Source: Actinomycetospora sp. NBRC 106378 | GTDB taxonomy: Bacteria; Actinomycetota; Actinomycetes; Mycobacteriales; Pseudonocardiaceae | NCBI RefSeq assembly: GCF_030269685.1 | Contig: NZ_BSTT01000002.1 | Span: 248,001-312,000, forward strand | Direction of reading: 5' to 3' | Length of the DNA: 64,000 bases | Shown here: positions 7,104 to 15,662 of the stretch, one piece after another | Layout: every line of letters begins with the position of its first letter | How positions within the stretch are numbered: position 1 is the first letter of the stretch | The notes under the pieces: generated by a model | Seen by the model: the letters and a program-made list of their open reading frames with translations, nothing else | The model's database searches: none | Told to the model about the DNA's origin: nothing | Translations under genes and position numbers: made by a program

Positions 7104-9956
7104 TCAGCCCGCGCGGAACTCCTCGGAGGGGGTGTCGGCCGGGCCGTCGTCGTTCTCGGCGTCGGCGTGGTCGTCGTTCCCGTCCGGCACGGCCTGCGGC
7201 GGCGGGTAGGACGGGTTCAGCGTCACCGTCCGGGTCGCCCCGATGCCGCGGTAGCGGGCCGGGGTGCACGTGAGCACCACGACCTGGTGCGAGGACCCCG
7301 CGGCGGCCGCCCCGAACACCGCCGCCAGCCGCTCCAGACGGCCCGGGTCGGAGTGTCCGAGCGCGTCGTCGATGAGGACCGGCACACCGTCCTCGGCGTC
7401 GACGAGCGCGGCCACGGCGAGGCGGGCGCAGAGGCCGAGCTGCTCCTTCGCGCCAGTCGACAGCGCGTCGAAGGGGACCGTGACGCCGTTCAGCGTGCGC
7501 GAGACGATCCGCAGCGCCGGATCCACTTCGAGGGCGAGCGACGGTCCGAAGACGATCCGCGCCAGCCGCTCCACCTCGCGGCGGAACGGTGCGACGTAGG
7601 CCCGCCGGACCTCGTCGCGACGCCGGGCCAGGGTCTCGTGCAGCCGCACCGCCGCGGCCGCCCGCCGGGACACCGATGCGTGCTCGCGCTCGGCCGCGGC
7701 CAGCTCGGTGCGAGCCGCGGCGAGGCGGTCGTGGCGGCCCTCGCCGCCCGCGACCTGCAACCGACCGGTGACCTCGGCCCGGCGGCGCTCCACGTCGGCC
7801 GTCCGCCGGGTCAGCGCCTCCACCGCGCGCTTCGCCGTCGCGTACAGGGCCTCGACGGTCGTCGGGTCGTCGGCCTCCAGCGCGGCGGCGCGCTGCTCGT
7901 GGTCGGCCTCGAAGCGCCGGGCGCGCGCCAGCGCCTCCGTGGCGGCCGCGGTCAGCGCCTCGTCGGCGTGCTCGGCCCGGGCGGCCCGGAGTTCCGCGAC
8001 GCGTCGATCCGCCTCGCTGCGCGCGACCGCCTGCGCCGTCCGGGCCGCCACGACCTCCGCGCCGGCCGTGGTCACCGACGCGTCGAGTCGGCGCCACGCG
8101 TCCTCCGCGGTGCGGGCCAGCCGGTGGGCCTCGTCCGCCAGGTCCAGGCTGCGCACCGCCTCGAGGCGGAGCGGTTCGAGGTCCTCGGGCTCAGGGTCGG
8201 CCGAGGGATCGTCGAGCAGGCCGGCCTCCTCGAACAGCCCCGGCTCGTCGGGTACCGCGCGCCGGGCGCCCCGCCGCCGCGTCGTCGGCTCCGGGGCCGC
8301 CTCGGCGGGCATCCGCTCGGCGAGGGCCGTGACCGCGGTCCGGACGTCGTCGAAGGACCGTCCGGCCAGCTCCCGCTCCACCACCGCGGCGAGTTCCCGC
8401 GACCGCGCCGCGGCCTCGCCGGCCGTCCGCAGCGCTGCCCGGGCCGCGGCCACGTCGGGGACCTCCAGCGCGGCGCACGCCGCGTCGCGGGCCGCCCGTG
8501 CGTCGGCGACCCGGCGCCGGGCGCCCTCGCCGTCGAGGCCGGGTCGGACCGTGAGCCGCACCGCCCCCGGCACGTCGATGGTCACCGCGTCGGCCACCGG
8601 CAGCGTCGTGGTCTCCCCGTCCGCGATCTCCCGGTCGGCGCCGTCGACCGTGAGCGGGGTGTGGTCGGCGAGTCCGGTGACCTCCACCGTCGCGGCTCCG
8701 GCGGCGAGCTCGGCCTCGGCCTGCACCACGGCCCGGTCCAGCGTCTCCAGCCGGTCGACCGCCGCCGCGTCCGCGCAGGGTCCGGCCACGGCCCGGGCGG
8801 CCTCGCGCCGCGCCTCCTCGGCGGTCCCGGCCCGTCGGAGACGGCCGCGCAGGTCGGCGAGCTCGGTGCGGTCGCGCGCCGCGGCGAGCGCGTCGGCCGC
8901 CGTACGGGCTGCCGCGGTGGCGGCGTCCGACGCGGCCTGGGCCCGGTCGGCCTCGGCCCGCCGCTCCGCGAGGTCCTCGCGCCTGGCCCGGTCGCCCGCT
9001 TCGAGGCCGGCCAGGATGCGCCCGGCGTCCTCCGCAGCGCCCTCGGCAGCCGCGGTCACGGCCACGAGCGACGTCCGCGCGTCCTGTCGCTCCGTGGCCC
9101 GGGCGGCCCGCTCCCGCGCCGCCTCGGCCCGCTCCGCGCTGGTGGCCACCTCCTGCTGCCGCGCCTGCAGCGCCGACCAGCGGTCCTCCAGCTCGTGCAC
9201 CCGGGCGTTCTGCGTGCGCCGTTCCTCGGCCAACGACGCGGCCTCGCGGTCGAGGTCGGCGCGCAGGTCGACGTCGCGCTCCACCTCGGACACCGCCGCC
9301 GCGGCGGCCTCCGCCTCGGCGCGCGCGACCCGCTCCCGCTCGGCGGCCTCCCGCAGCGGTCCGACCGGACGCCCGTGCCCGCCGTGGTAGCGCCGGACCT
9401 CGGCGAGCGCCCGCTCCACCAGCCCCTCGGCCGCCGCGTCGGCCGCGGGCCCGACCGCCTCGGCGCCGCCACCGCCCGCGGCCCGGTCGAGCGCGCGGGT
9501 CAGCGCGTCGTGCCCGCCGAGGTCCGCCTGCCCGAGCGGGGTGTGCTGCTCCACCCGCAGCGCGAGCCACAGGTCCCGGTCCATCGTCTCGTCGAGGATC
9601 GCCAGCAGCCGGTCGTGCGCCTCGCGACCGGTCAGCTGCTCGGTGGCGGGGCCGGTGACGGTCAGCTCGGTGAGCCGGCGCCGGAGCCACCGCTTCCGGT
9701 AGACGACGCGGTACGGCCCGGTGACGAACTCGGCCTCCACCTCGGGCCCGGCGTCGCGGCCGGACGGGGCGGCGGCCCGCACGGGGGCGGCCCGGGAGTC
9801 GTCGCGGAAGTCGATCAGCAGGTCGAGGGCCACGACGGTGGAGGTCTTGCCGACCTCGTTCTCGCCCTCGAGCACCGTCACGCCGGACTCCGCGAGGTGG
9901 ACCTCGCGGTCGTGCACCCCGCGGAAGTCGCGCAGCCGGATGCGGAGCAGCCTCAT
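7104..9956 (-). CDS. SbcC/Rad50-like AAA ATPase
   Basis: 950 aa SMC-like ATPase. The N-terminal ATP-binding half has LRDFRGVHDREVHL, then the Walker A LEGENEVGKTS at about residue 30. A long Ala/Arg/Glu-rich region (about 180-800) has coiled-coil character. The C-terminal half has LSTGAKEQLGLCARLAV (signature-like) and the Walker B VPVLIDDALGHSD. No CxxC zinc hook is visible in the coiled coil, unlike Rad50/SbcC, so it resembles the YhaN-type subgroup. It overlaps the upstream SbcD-like nuclease gene by 4 bp; the two should form a nuclease-ATPase complex that processes DNA ends. A direct repair role is inferred from the family. Confidence 0.8.
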   Translation of the reverse strand: MRLLRIRLRDFRGVHDREVHLAESGVTVLEGENEVGKTSTVVALDLLIDFRDDSRAAPVRAAAPSGRDAGPEVEAEFVTGPYRVVYRKRWLRRRLTELTVTGPATEQLTGREAHDRLLAILDETMDRDLWLALRVEQHTPLGQADLGGHDALTRALDRAAGGGGAEAVGPAADAAAEGLVERALAEVRRYHGGHGRPVGPLREAAERERVARAEAEAAAAAVSEVERDVDLRADLDREAASLAEERRTQNARVHELEDRWSALQARQQEVATSAERAEAARERAARATERQDARTSLVAVTAAAEGAAEDAGRILAGLEAGDRARREDLAERRAEADRAQAASDAATAAARTAADALAAARDRTELADLRGRLRRAGTAEEARREAARAVAGPCADAAAVDRLETLDRAVVQAEAELAAGAATVEVTGLADHTPLTVDGADREIADGETTTLPVADAVTIDVPGAVRLTVRPGLDGEGARRRVADARAARDAACAALEVPDVAAARAALRTAGEAAARSRELAAVVERELAGRSFDDVRTAVTALAERMPAEAAPEPTTRRRGARRAVPDEPGLFEEAGLLDDPSADPEPEDLEPLRLEAVRSLDLADEAHRLARTAEDAWRRLDASVTTAGAEVVAARTAQAVARSEADRRVAELRAARAEHADEALTAAATEALARARRFEADHEQRAAALEADDPTTVEALYATAKRAVEALTRRTADVERRRAEVTGRLQVAGGEGRHDRLAAARTELAAAEREHASVSRRAAAAVRLHETLARRRDEVRRAYVAPFRREVERLARIVFGPSLALEVDPALRIVSRTLNGVTVPFDALSTGAKEQLGLCARLAVAALVDAEDGVPVLIDDALGHSDPGRLERLAAVFGAAAAGSSHQVVVLTCTPARYRGIGATRTVTLNPSYPPPQAVPDGNDDHADAENDDGPADTPSEEFRAG

Positions 9957-11098
9957 CGCGCCACCGCCAGGCGGTGCAGCAGCGCGAGCGCGTCGAGCGC
10001 CGCGGGGTCGGCGGCGTCACGGGCCGCGTCGGCGAGCTCGCGCGCCGCCTCGGCCGCGAAGCCGGTGAGCCCGAGCGCCTCGACGTCCGCGTCGTCGGGT
10101 CGGGTGGCGACGGCCGTCGTGTCGACCTCCAGGGCCGCGAACACCGGGGCGTGCGCCTCGGTGACCTCGTCGAGCCGCGCGCGCTGCCGCAGCGTCACCG
10201 TGCCCTCGACCGCCAGCCGCAGTGCGGTCCGCTCCGGCGCGTCGAGTGCGTCAAGGCGGGCGTCGAGCGCCGCCAGGTCGTCGTCGGTGTCGACCACCGC
10301 GTGCTCGCGGGCGAACGTCCACCGCCCCACCCGGACCGGACGCACGGACGCCGCCCCGTCGGCCCCGACGTCGACCACCAGGACGTTGCCGGGGTCGGTC
10401 TCCTCGTGCGAGGTGACCTCCGGGGCGCCGGAGTACGCGATCCGCGGCTCGCCGTGCAGCTGCCACGTGGAGTGCCGGTCGCCCAGCGCGACGTAGTGCA
10501 CCCGCCCGTCGGCGAGGGCGGCGCGGCACTCGGCGGTGCGGATCACCGCGGGGTTCTGCTCGTCGGGGCTCAGCACGTCGACCGCGCCGTGCCCGGCCAG
10601 CACCCGCACCACGCCCTCGGGAGCCGGCTCCAGGGCCCGCAGCCGGTCGCCCACGAGGTCGGAGAGCGGGCGCTTGGTGGCCCACGGCGCCGCCACCACC
10701 TCGATGCCGGGCGCCACCTCGTGCACCCCCGGCGTGTCCAGCACCGTCACGTGCGGTGGGCAGCGGCGCGTGAAGTCGGCGCGGCGCATGACGAGCGAGG
10801 CGTCGGCCGGATCGTGGTTGCCGGGCAGCAGCAGCACCGGGACCGTGAACGAGCGGAGCGCCTCGCACGCGCGGCCCACCACGTCGGGCCCCACGAGGTT
10901 CGACTCGAACACGTCCCCGCACACCACGACGAAGGCCGCACCCTCGTCGGCCGCGACCCGGCCGAGGGCGGCCACCGCGTCGAGGCGGGCCTGCGCGAAC
11001 CGCGCCTGCGCCTCACCGACCGCCTGCCCGACCCGACCCGCGCCGAGGAACCGCCGGGTCATCCCCAGCTGCCAGTCGGCGGTGTGGACGAAGCGCAT
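9953..11098 (-). CDS. SbcD/Mre11-like DNA repair exonuclease
   Basis: 381 aa from ATG 11098, chosen because GGGAGGTGAGC sits just upstream; the frame is open further, without coding character. Metallophosphoesterase blocks: VHTADWQLG (DxH, here with W), VVVCGDVFES, LLPGNHDPAD, VLAGHG and VALGDRHS. It overlaps the SbcC-like ATPase gene by 4 bp (ATGA), a standard sbcDC-type operon. The C-terminal third is an Mre11-type capping region by position. Expected to cleave DNA hairpins and ends together with the ATPase (family knowledge). Confidence 0.82.
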   Translation of the reverse strand: MRFVHTADWQLGMTRRFLGAGRVGQAVGEAQARFAQARLDAVAALGRVAADEGAAFVVVCGDVFESNLVGPDVVGRACEALRSFTVPVLLLPGNHDPADASLVMRRADFTRRCPPHVTVLDTPGVHEVAPGIEVVAAPWATKRPLSDLVGDRLRALEPAPEGVVRVLAGHGAVDVLSPDEQNPAVIRTAECRAALADGRVHYVALGDRHSTWQLHGEPRIAYSGAPEVTSHEETDPGNVLVVDVGADGAASVRPVRVGRWTFAREHAVVDTDDDLAALDARLDALDAPERTALRLAVEGTVTLRQRARLDEVTEAHAPVFAALEVDTTAVATRPDDADVEALGLTGFAAEAARELADAARDAADPAALDALALLHRLAVAR

Positions 11099-11208
11099 GC
11101 TCACCTCCCCGCACGAGCACCGTAGGCCGCGCGGCCGGAGGCCCTTCCACCGACACCCCGCGTCGACCATGATCAGGAGAGCACAGGGGTCCGACAGTCA
11201 CAGCGGGA

Positions 11209-11451
11209 TCAGGTCAGCGCGTCGAGATCCAGCGTCACGCCGAGCTGCAGCGCCGCCGTCCCGCGGTGCACCGCCACCTGCCGGTACCCGCCCTCCACGA
11301 GGGAGAACTCGGTCAGCTCCACCGGCGGCCCCGGGTCGACCACCAGGTAGGTCGGGATTCCGGCGTCGGCGTACTCGTGGAACTTGACGATCCGGTCGAG
11401 CCGGCGGCTGCCGGGGGAGAGGACCTCGACCGCGAGCTCCGCTTCGCTTCG
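11209..11451 (-). pseudogene. Uma2/DUF820 nuclease remnant
   Basis: Only the C-terminal 76 or so residues of a Uma2-type protein remain: ELAVEVLSPGSRRLDRIVKF, HEYADAGIPTYLVVDP and a final LDLDALT. These are the conserved PD-(D/E)XK-like VEVLSP core and the tail of a family usually about 190 aa long. The N-terminal half is gone: upstream of about 11,451 the frame gives unrelated residues (NRSRLGCVGG), and no start codon with a ribosome site is present. It probably decayed in place next to the hydratase gene. Confidence 0.65.
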
Positions 11452-11529
11452 TCTCCCGCCGACGCAGCCCAGCCTAGAACGGTTCCACTCCGGTGGCGGT
11501 GACCCACAGAGCCGACCAGGCTCGCCGTC

Positions 11530-12327
11530 GTGACCTCCCCGATCCGCGTCGAGACCGGCACCGACCCCGCCCTCGCGGTGGTGACGATCGACCACCCGCC
11601 GCTCAACCTCTACGACGGCACGATGCACACGGCGCTCGCCGAGGCCGTCGCGCAGCTCGAGGCCGAGCGCCCGCGCGCCGCCCTGTTCCGCGCCGAGGGC
11701 AAGGTCGTCAGCGGCGGCGTCGACGTCCGCGACTCGTTCCTGCCGCTGGCGACGGACGGCGACGTCGAGCGCGGCACGCGCTACTTCGCCGAGCTCGTCG
11801 AGCTGGGCGAGCGCGTGCACCGCCTCCCGTTCCCGACCGTCTTCGCCGCCCACGGCCTCACCCTCACCTGGGCGTTCGAGCTCGCCCTGGCCTGCGACCT
11901 CATCGTCGCCGCCGAGTCCGCGAGCTTCGGCCTCATCGAGGCCACGGTCGGCCTCACCCCGGCGATGGGCGGCACGCAGCGGCTCGCGCAGCGCTGCGGC
12001 CAGGGCCGCGCGACGTACTTCGTCACGACGGCGGGCCGCTTCGGCGCCGCGGAGATGGAGCGCTGGGGCGGGGTCGACCGGGTCGTTCCCGACGACGAGC
12101 TCGACGGCTCCGCGCGCACGCTCGCGGCGGAACTCGCCGCCGGCCCGACGGTGGCCCACGCCGCGACCAAGGAGATCCTCGCGGCGTTGGCCGACGGCGG
12201 GCTCGACGCGGCCAACGCCCGCACCGCGGGCATCGCCGGGAAGCTCTTCGCCACCGCCGACCTGCGCGGCGCGATGGACTCCTTCGTCGAGCGCGGCCAC
12301 GGGAAGGCGACGTTCCGGGGCGAGTGA
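11530..12327 (+). CDS. Enoyl-CoA hydratase/isomerase family protein
   Basis: 265 aa, GTG start. Crotonase-fold landmarks: the first oxyanion-hole segment (AEGKVVSGGVDVRDSF, about 56-70), the second (AAHGLTLTWAFELALACDLIVAAE, about 108-131) and SFGLIEATVGLTPAMGGTQRLAQRCG with the region that bears a catalytic Glu. Oxyanion-hole glycine content is lower than in classical hydratases (GLTLTWAFELA), so isomerase, hydrolase or another crotonase activity is equally possible. No fatty-acid oxidation genes adjoin. Between its stop and the convergent phosphatase stop lies one copy of the ACCCGNCGTCGGGA motif. Confidence 0.83.
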   Translation: MTSPIRVETGTDPALAVVTIDHPPLNLYDGTMHTALAEAVAQLEAERPRAALFRAEGKVVSGGVDVRDSFLPLATDGDVERGTRYFAELVELGERVHRLPFPTVFAAHGLTLTWAFELALACDLIVAAESASFGLIEATVGLTPAMGGTQRLAQRCGQGRATYFVTTAGRFGAAEMERWGGVDRVVPDDELDGSARTLAAELAAGPTVAHAATKEILAALADGGLDAANARTAGIAGKLFATADLRGAMDSFVERGHGKATFRGE

Positions 12328-12350
12328 GCCCGACCCGGCGTCGGGAACCC

Positions 12351-13985
12351 CTAGGTCAGCGGCAGCACGCTGATCGCCTCGAGGTCGCCCTCGCGGGTGG
12401 AGCGCTCGAACCGCACCCGGGCGGTCCGTCCGGTCAGTTCGAGGGTCGCGATCGCGTTGCCGAAGTACGGCCCGCCGATCGCGTCCCACTCGGCCGGCTC
12501 GGGCGGCACGCCCCAGCGACGCCCGAGCCGGCGGGCGATCCGGGTCGCCCGCCGGGTCCAGCCCGCCGCGAACACGTACTCCATGAACCACGGCACCGCG
12601 TTGCGCACCGGGGAGCAGGTGAGCTGGTAGACGTGCGAGCGGACGGGGGTCGGGAACGTCGCCCGCGCGGCGTAGCAGTGGTGGACGTCGCCGGAGAGCA
12701 CGCAGACGGTGGCCGGGGCGGCCGACGACGCCGCGGCGCGTTCCACGAGCCGGGCGAGGCGGTCGAACGACGCGCGGAACGCCGGCCAGTGCTCCAGGTC
12801 CACGGCCTGCCGGAGCCACTCGGCCGCGCGGCTGCCGGCCGTCGCGGAACGCTCGTTCATCGACTGCACCTGGCTGATCGCGGGCGGCATCAGCCACGGG
12901 ATCGACGACCCGATCAGCACGTGGTCGAGGTCCGGCGCGGCCGTCTCCGTCTCCAGCCAGGCGAAGGTCTCGTCGTTGATCATGAGGCGCTCGTCGTCGT
13001 TGAGCACCCGCCCGCAGCGTGAGTCGACCATGAGCAGCCGCGTCGTGCCGAGGTCCCAGCGGTAGCTCCAGCGGATGCCCTCCGGGCGCCCGACGGCGGC
13101 GTCGGCGCGCGCCGCGAACTCCTCGAGCACCGGGTAGGCGTCGCCCTCGCAGGCCAGCACCTTGCGGTAGAGGTCGTCGGACTCCAGCGTCTCCGGGTCC
13201 AGGTTGCCCAGGTGCTGGTAGACCCAGTAGGACGCCAGGCCGGCCCGGACGCGCGTCGGCCACCAGTCCAGCTGCGCCATCTCCTCGCGCCAGGCCTGGG
13301 AGGTGTTCCAGTCGTCGCGGATGTCGTGGTCGTCGAAGATCATCGCGACCGGCGCGGTGGACAGCAGCCAGCGCACCTCGGGATCGCGCCAGGTCTCGGC
13401 GTAGAGGTGGGCGTACTCGGGGTAGTCGGCGATCTCGGTGCCGGCCCCCTCCTCGTCGCCCCGGCGAGCACGGATCCACTCCTGCGTGCGCGGCGTCGTC
13501 TCGTCGGCGTAGACCTGGTCGCCGAGCAGGCAGATGGCGTCGGGGAGCTCGGCGGCGGCCGTCTCGTCGTCGGTGACCCCCTCCAGGCGGCGGACGAGGC
13601 GCGCGGCGTAGGCGTCGAGCCCGTCGACGCCGAGGGTGGCCTCGAGCTCCGGGTCGCCGGTCGGGGGGTAGCGGCAGGAGCCGAACACGACGCGCTGCGT
13701 GCGCTCGGTGCGGTCGGACCGGGTCCGGATGCGGGAGGGTGGCAACCCGTCGGCCGGCCACACCTTCACCCCGTCGAGGTGGACCTCGTAGGCGTGCACG
13801 CTGCCCGGCTCGAGGTCGCGGACCACCACGAGCGCGTAGTGCTCGCCGCACACGGTGAACGTCGGCGCGGCGTGCCCGAGGACCTCCACGGTGCCGGGGT
13901 GGTCCACCTCGACCCACACCGTCGCCGTCGTCGTCCCGACGTGGCGCAGGAGGGGGCCGAGGACGAGCGCGGTGCTGTCGGTCAC
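12351..13985 (-). CDS. PhoD-like alkaline phosphatase D family phosphodiesterase
   Basis: 544 aa from GTG 13985. It opens with an N-terminal beta domain (VLGPLLRHVGTTTATVWVEVD), then the catalytic PhoD-like metallophosphatase: VVFGSCRYPP, ICLLGDQVYADE, MIFDDHDIRDDWN, LLMVDSR, VLIGSSIPWLMP and VCVLSGDVHHCYAA carry the metal-binding Asp/His set. No signal peptide or Tat motif is visible, so it is probably cytosolic, unlike secreted PhoD. The subgroup with WNTSQAWREEM is typical of actinobacteria. Substrate unknown (phosphodiesters). Confidence 0.82.
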   Translation of the reverse strand: MTDSTALVLGPLLRHVGTTTATVWVEVDHPGTVEVLGHAAPTFTVCGEHYALVVVRDLEPGSVHAYEVHLDGVKVWPADGLPPSRIRTRSDRTERTQRVVFGSCRYPPTGDPELEATLGVDGLDAYAARLVRRLEGVTDDETAAAELPDAICLLGDQVYADETTPRTQEWIRARRGDEEGAGTEIADYPEYAHLYAETWRDPEVRWLLSTAPVAMIFDDHDIRDDWNTSQAWREEMAQLDWWPTRVRAGLASYWVYQHLGNLDPETLESDDLYRKVLACEGDAYPVLEEFAARADAAVGRPEGIRWSYRWDLGTTRLLMVDSRCGRVLNDDERLMINDETFAWLETETAAPDLDHVLIGSSIPWLMPPAISQVQSMNERSATAGSRAAEWLRQAVDLEHWPAFRASFDRLARLVERAAASSAAPATVCVLSGDVHHCYAARATFPTPVRSHVYQLTCSPVRNAVPWFMEYVFAAGWTRRATRIARRLGRRWGVPPEPAEWDAIGGPYFGNAIATLELTGRTARVRFERSTREGDLEAISVLPLT

Positions 13986-13999
13986 CCCGACAGCGTGCC

Positions 14000-14626
14000 T
14001 CACGACGGCCCGGTGAGCCGCTGCAAGCGCCGTTGGACCTCGTCGAGCCGCGCCTGCAGCAGCGTGACCTCCGCGGTCAGCAGGGGGATCTCGGCGTCCG
14101 GGGGAAGCCCGTCGTCCGGAACGGGTAACGGGGCCAGCGGGGCCAGGACGGACCGCTCGGCTCCCTCGTCGACGGTTACCGGGACGCCCGCGAGCCGGGT
14201 GAGCTGCGTCAGCGAGAGCACCGCCCGGCGCCCGGCGCACTCGCGACACACGGCCTCGAGCCGACGCCAGCCGACGATGCCGCCGCCGACGTCGTCGAGC
14301 GCCGCGGCGGTCCGGCCGCAGCGGCAGCGGCCCAGGTGGACCGAACGCACGGTCTGGCGCTGGTAGCGCAGCCCGAGCTCGTAGGACACGTACCGGCCCG
14401 ACGCCAGCACCTCGAGGAGCACGCTGCGCTCGTACTGCTCGTCGCAGGCCAGGGCGCGGGCCTGGTCGGCGTCGTGGAAGCAGTAGAACCCGCAGTCGCA
14501 CCACGTCGACGGGCACCGGTGGCGTGGTGACTGCACGCAGACCGCCTCCGCCACCGTGCCGTAGACCTGGCTGCGACCGAGGGCGACGCCGTTGAAGCCG
14601 ACCGCGGCGCCGTCCGCGGAGAGCAT
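14000..14626 (-). CDS. Cys-rich putative zinc-binding protein
   Basis: 208 aa if translation starts at ATG 14626, the first start codon inside the convincing region; conserved-looking sequence (PGWKIAYP) already precedes that ATG. The protein has a Cys cluster VCVQSPRHRCPSTWCDCGFYCFHD, then CRCG and CREC, likely structural Zn sites, and a C-terminal coiled-coil-like helix (LLTAEVTLLQARLDEVQRRLQRL). Family not recognised. The 49-aa ORF just upstream has an excellent ribosome site in another frame, so the true N terminus may have been separated by a frameshift (see finding). It ends 15 bp from the phosphatase start on the same strand. Confidence 0.6.
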   Translation of the reverse strand: MLSADGAAVGFNGVALGRSQVYGTVAEAVCVQSPRHRCPSTWCDCGFYCFHDADQARALACDEQYERSVLLEVLASGRYVSYELGLRYQRQTVRSVHLGRCRCGRTAAALDDVGGGIVGWRRLEAVCRECAGRRAVLSLTQLTRLAGVPVTVDEGAERSVLAPLAPLPVPDDGLPPDAEIPLLTAEVTLLQARLDEVQRRLQRLTGPS

Positions 14627-14723
14627 CGGGTAGGCGATCTTCCAGCCGGGCAGGGCGGGCCGGGTGCCGGTGTCGGCCCCGCCGTCCGGCTCGGCGTGGC
14701 CGCGCCGGGAGCGCGGGCGCAGG

Positions 14724-14873
14724 TCAGCTCCCGCTGCTGACGGGGTCCGGGGTCCGGGTCTCGGCGGGTGCCTCGTTCGTCCCCGCCGCCGGCTCCGGGG
14801 TCTCGACCTCGGCGGGTACGGGCGCGGGCGGGTCCTCGGCGATGCCGGCGGAGAGTCGACGTCCCAGGCGCAT
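14724..14873 (-). CDS. 49-aa ORF with strong ribosome site, possible detached N terminus
   Basis: ATG 14873 is preceded by GGAGGCAATC, one of the best Shine-Dalgarno sites in the window. It reads MRLGRRLSAGIAEDPPAPVP and then a Pro/Ala/Glu-rich stretch to TGA at 14,724-14,726. No domain is visible. It ends about 100 bp before the first ATG of the Cys-rich protein, whose frame is already coding-like there. Either a short leader gene or the original start of the Cys-rich protein. Confidence 0.45.
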   Translation of the reverse strand: MRLGRRLSAGIAEDPPAPVPAEVETPEPAAGTNEAPAETRTPDPVSSGS

Positions 14874-15042
14874 GATTGCCTCCACGAGGTCGGGTCACCC
14901 GATGGTCGGCGCCGCGGTGGGAGATGTCCAGCGATGACCCGTGATCGCAACGAACACGCGGTCATCCGTTCCACGCGGTCGGACCCGGTGTGGTCGCCCG
15001 ATAGGGTGCTGCGCGCGGCCGCGCGGTGCGGCGGGCCGCACG

Positions 15043-15120
15043 GGGGCAGTAGCTCAGCTGGTCAGAGCAGCGGACTCATAATCCGTCAGGTCGTCGGTTC
15101 GAGCCCGACCTGCCCCACCA
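15043..15120 (+). tRNA. tRNA with CAT anticodon (Met or Ile2)
   Basis: A complete cloverleaf: acceptor GGGGCAG/CTGCCCC, D arm GCTC...GAGC, anticodon stem GCGGA/TCCGT around loop CTCATAA (anticodon CAT), T arm GTCGG-TTCGAGC-CCGAC, discriminator A and encoded CCA. CAT can mean elongator Met or lysidine-modified Ile2; the loop does not decide. It lacks initiator-type features. Its 3' 39 bp are the attachment core of the integrated element to the right. A TAGGGT hexamer at 15,002-15,007 may be its -10 box. Confidence 0.92.
15081..15119 (+). repeat. attL core (tRNA 3' end), 39 bp
   Basis: Runs from the 3' anticodon stem (ATCCGTCAGG...) through the T arm to the first two bases of CCA. Identical over 39 bp to 20,242-20,280; flanking bases differ on both sides, which fixes the limits. 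Confidence 0.85.
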
Positions 15121-15183
15121 TCCGTGCTGGTCACGGGCTTGCAGCCTCGTCGCGAGCAACATCAACACCCACAGAACCCCCAC

Positions 15184-15660
15184 TTAATGCTCCGTCTTCT
15201 CGTCGGCGCCTGATCCGAGCGCGGCGTCGAAGGCGTCGGCCGCCTCTCGTCCGGCGGCCCGCTTGTCCATGTAGACGTCCTGGGTGATCGAGGGCCGGGC
15301 GTGCCCGATGTGCCCGGCGATCGCGCGGGCGGAGAGCCCGGCCTGATCGAGGATCGTGGCGGCGGTCTTGCGGAAGACGTGGCTGGTGACCCACTCGTAG
15401 CCGGCCGCGTCGAGGGCCTCCCGGAGCCGGGCGCCGGTGTTCTGCGGGTCGCGCCAGGACCCGCGCCCGAGGTCGTGACCGCGCGAGTTCGCGAAGACCA
15501 TCGAGGTCGGTACGACGTCCTCCGGGCGCCGCTCGCGCAACATCTCCACGACGAAGGCGGGCAGCGGCAGCAGGCGGCGCGCGGCGAACGTCTTGCCCTC
15601 GTGGCGTACGAGTCCCATCCCCTTCACGCGAACGACGTTGGCGACGATCGCGACCTCGCC
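15184..15660 (-). pseudogene. Tyrosine integrase, C-terminal catalytic fragment
   Basis: About 158 codons survive, from EVAIVANVVRVKGMGLVRHEGKTFAAR (the beta-strand region with catalytic Lys) through HVFRKTAATILDQAG (H-x-x-R box), AIAGHIGHARPSITQ (second His) to the nucleophile in DVYMDKRAAG. The core-binding domain and the first catalytic Arg box (usually in the first 200-250 residues) are absent: the homologous sequence stops near 15,660, exactly where the divergent HTH gene begins. A shortened ORF from GTG 15627 may be annotated as intact, but it cannot be an active recombinase alone. It lies next to attL, the expected place for this element's integrase. Confidence 0.82.
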
Positions 15661-15662
15661 GG

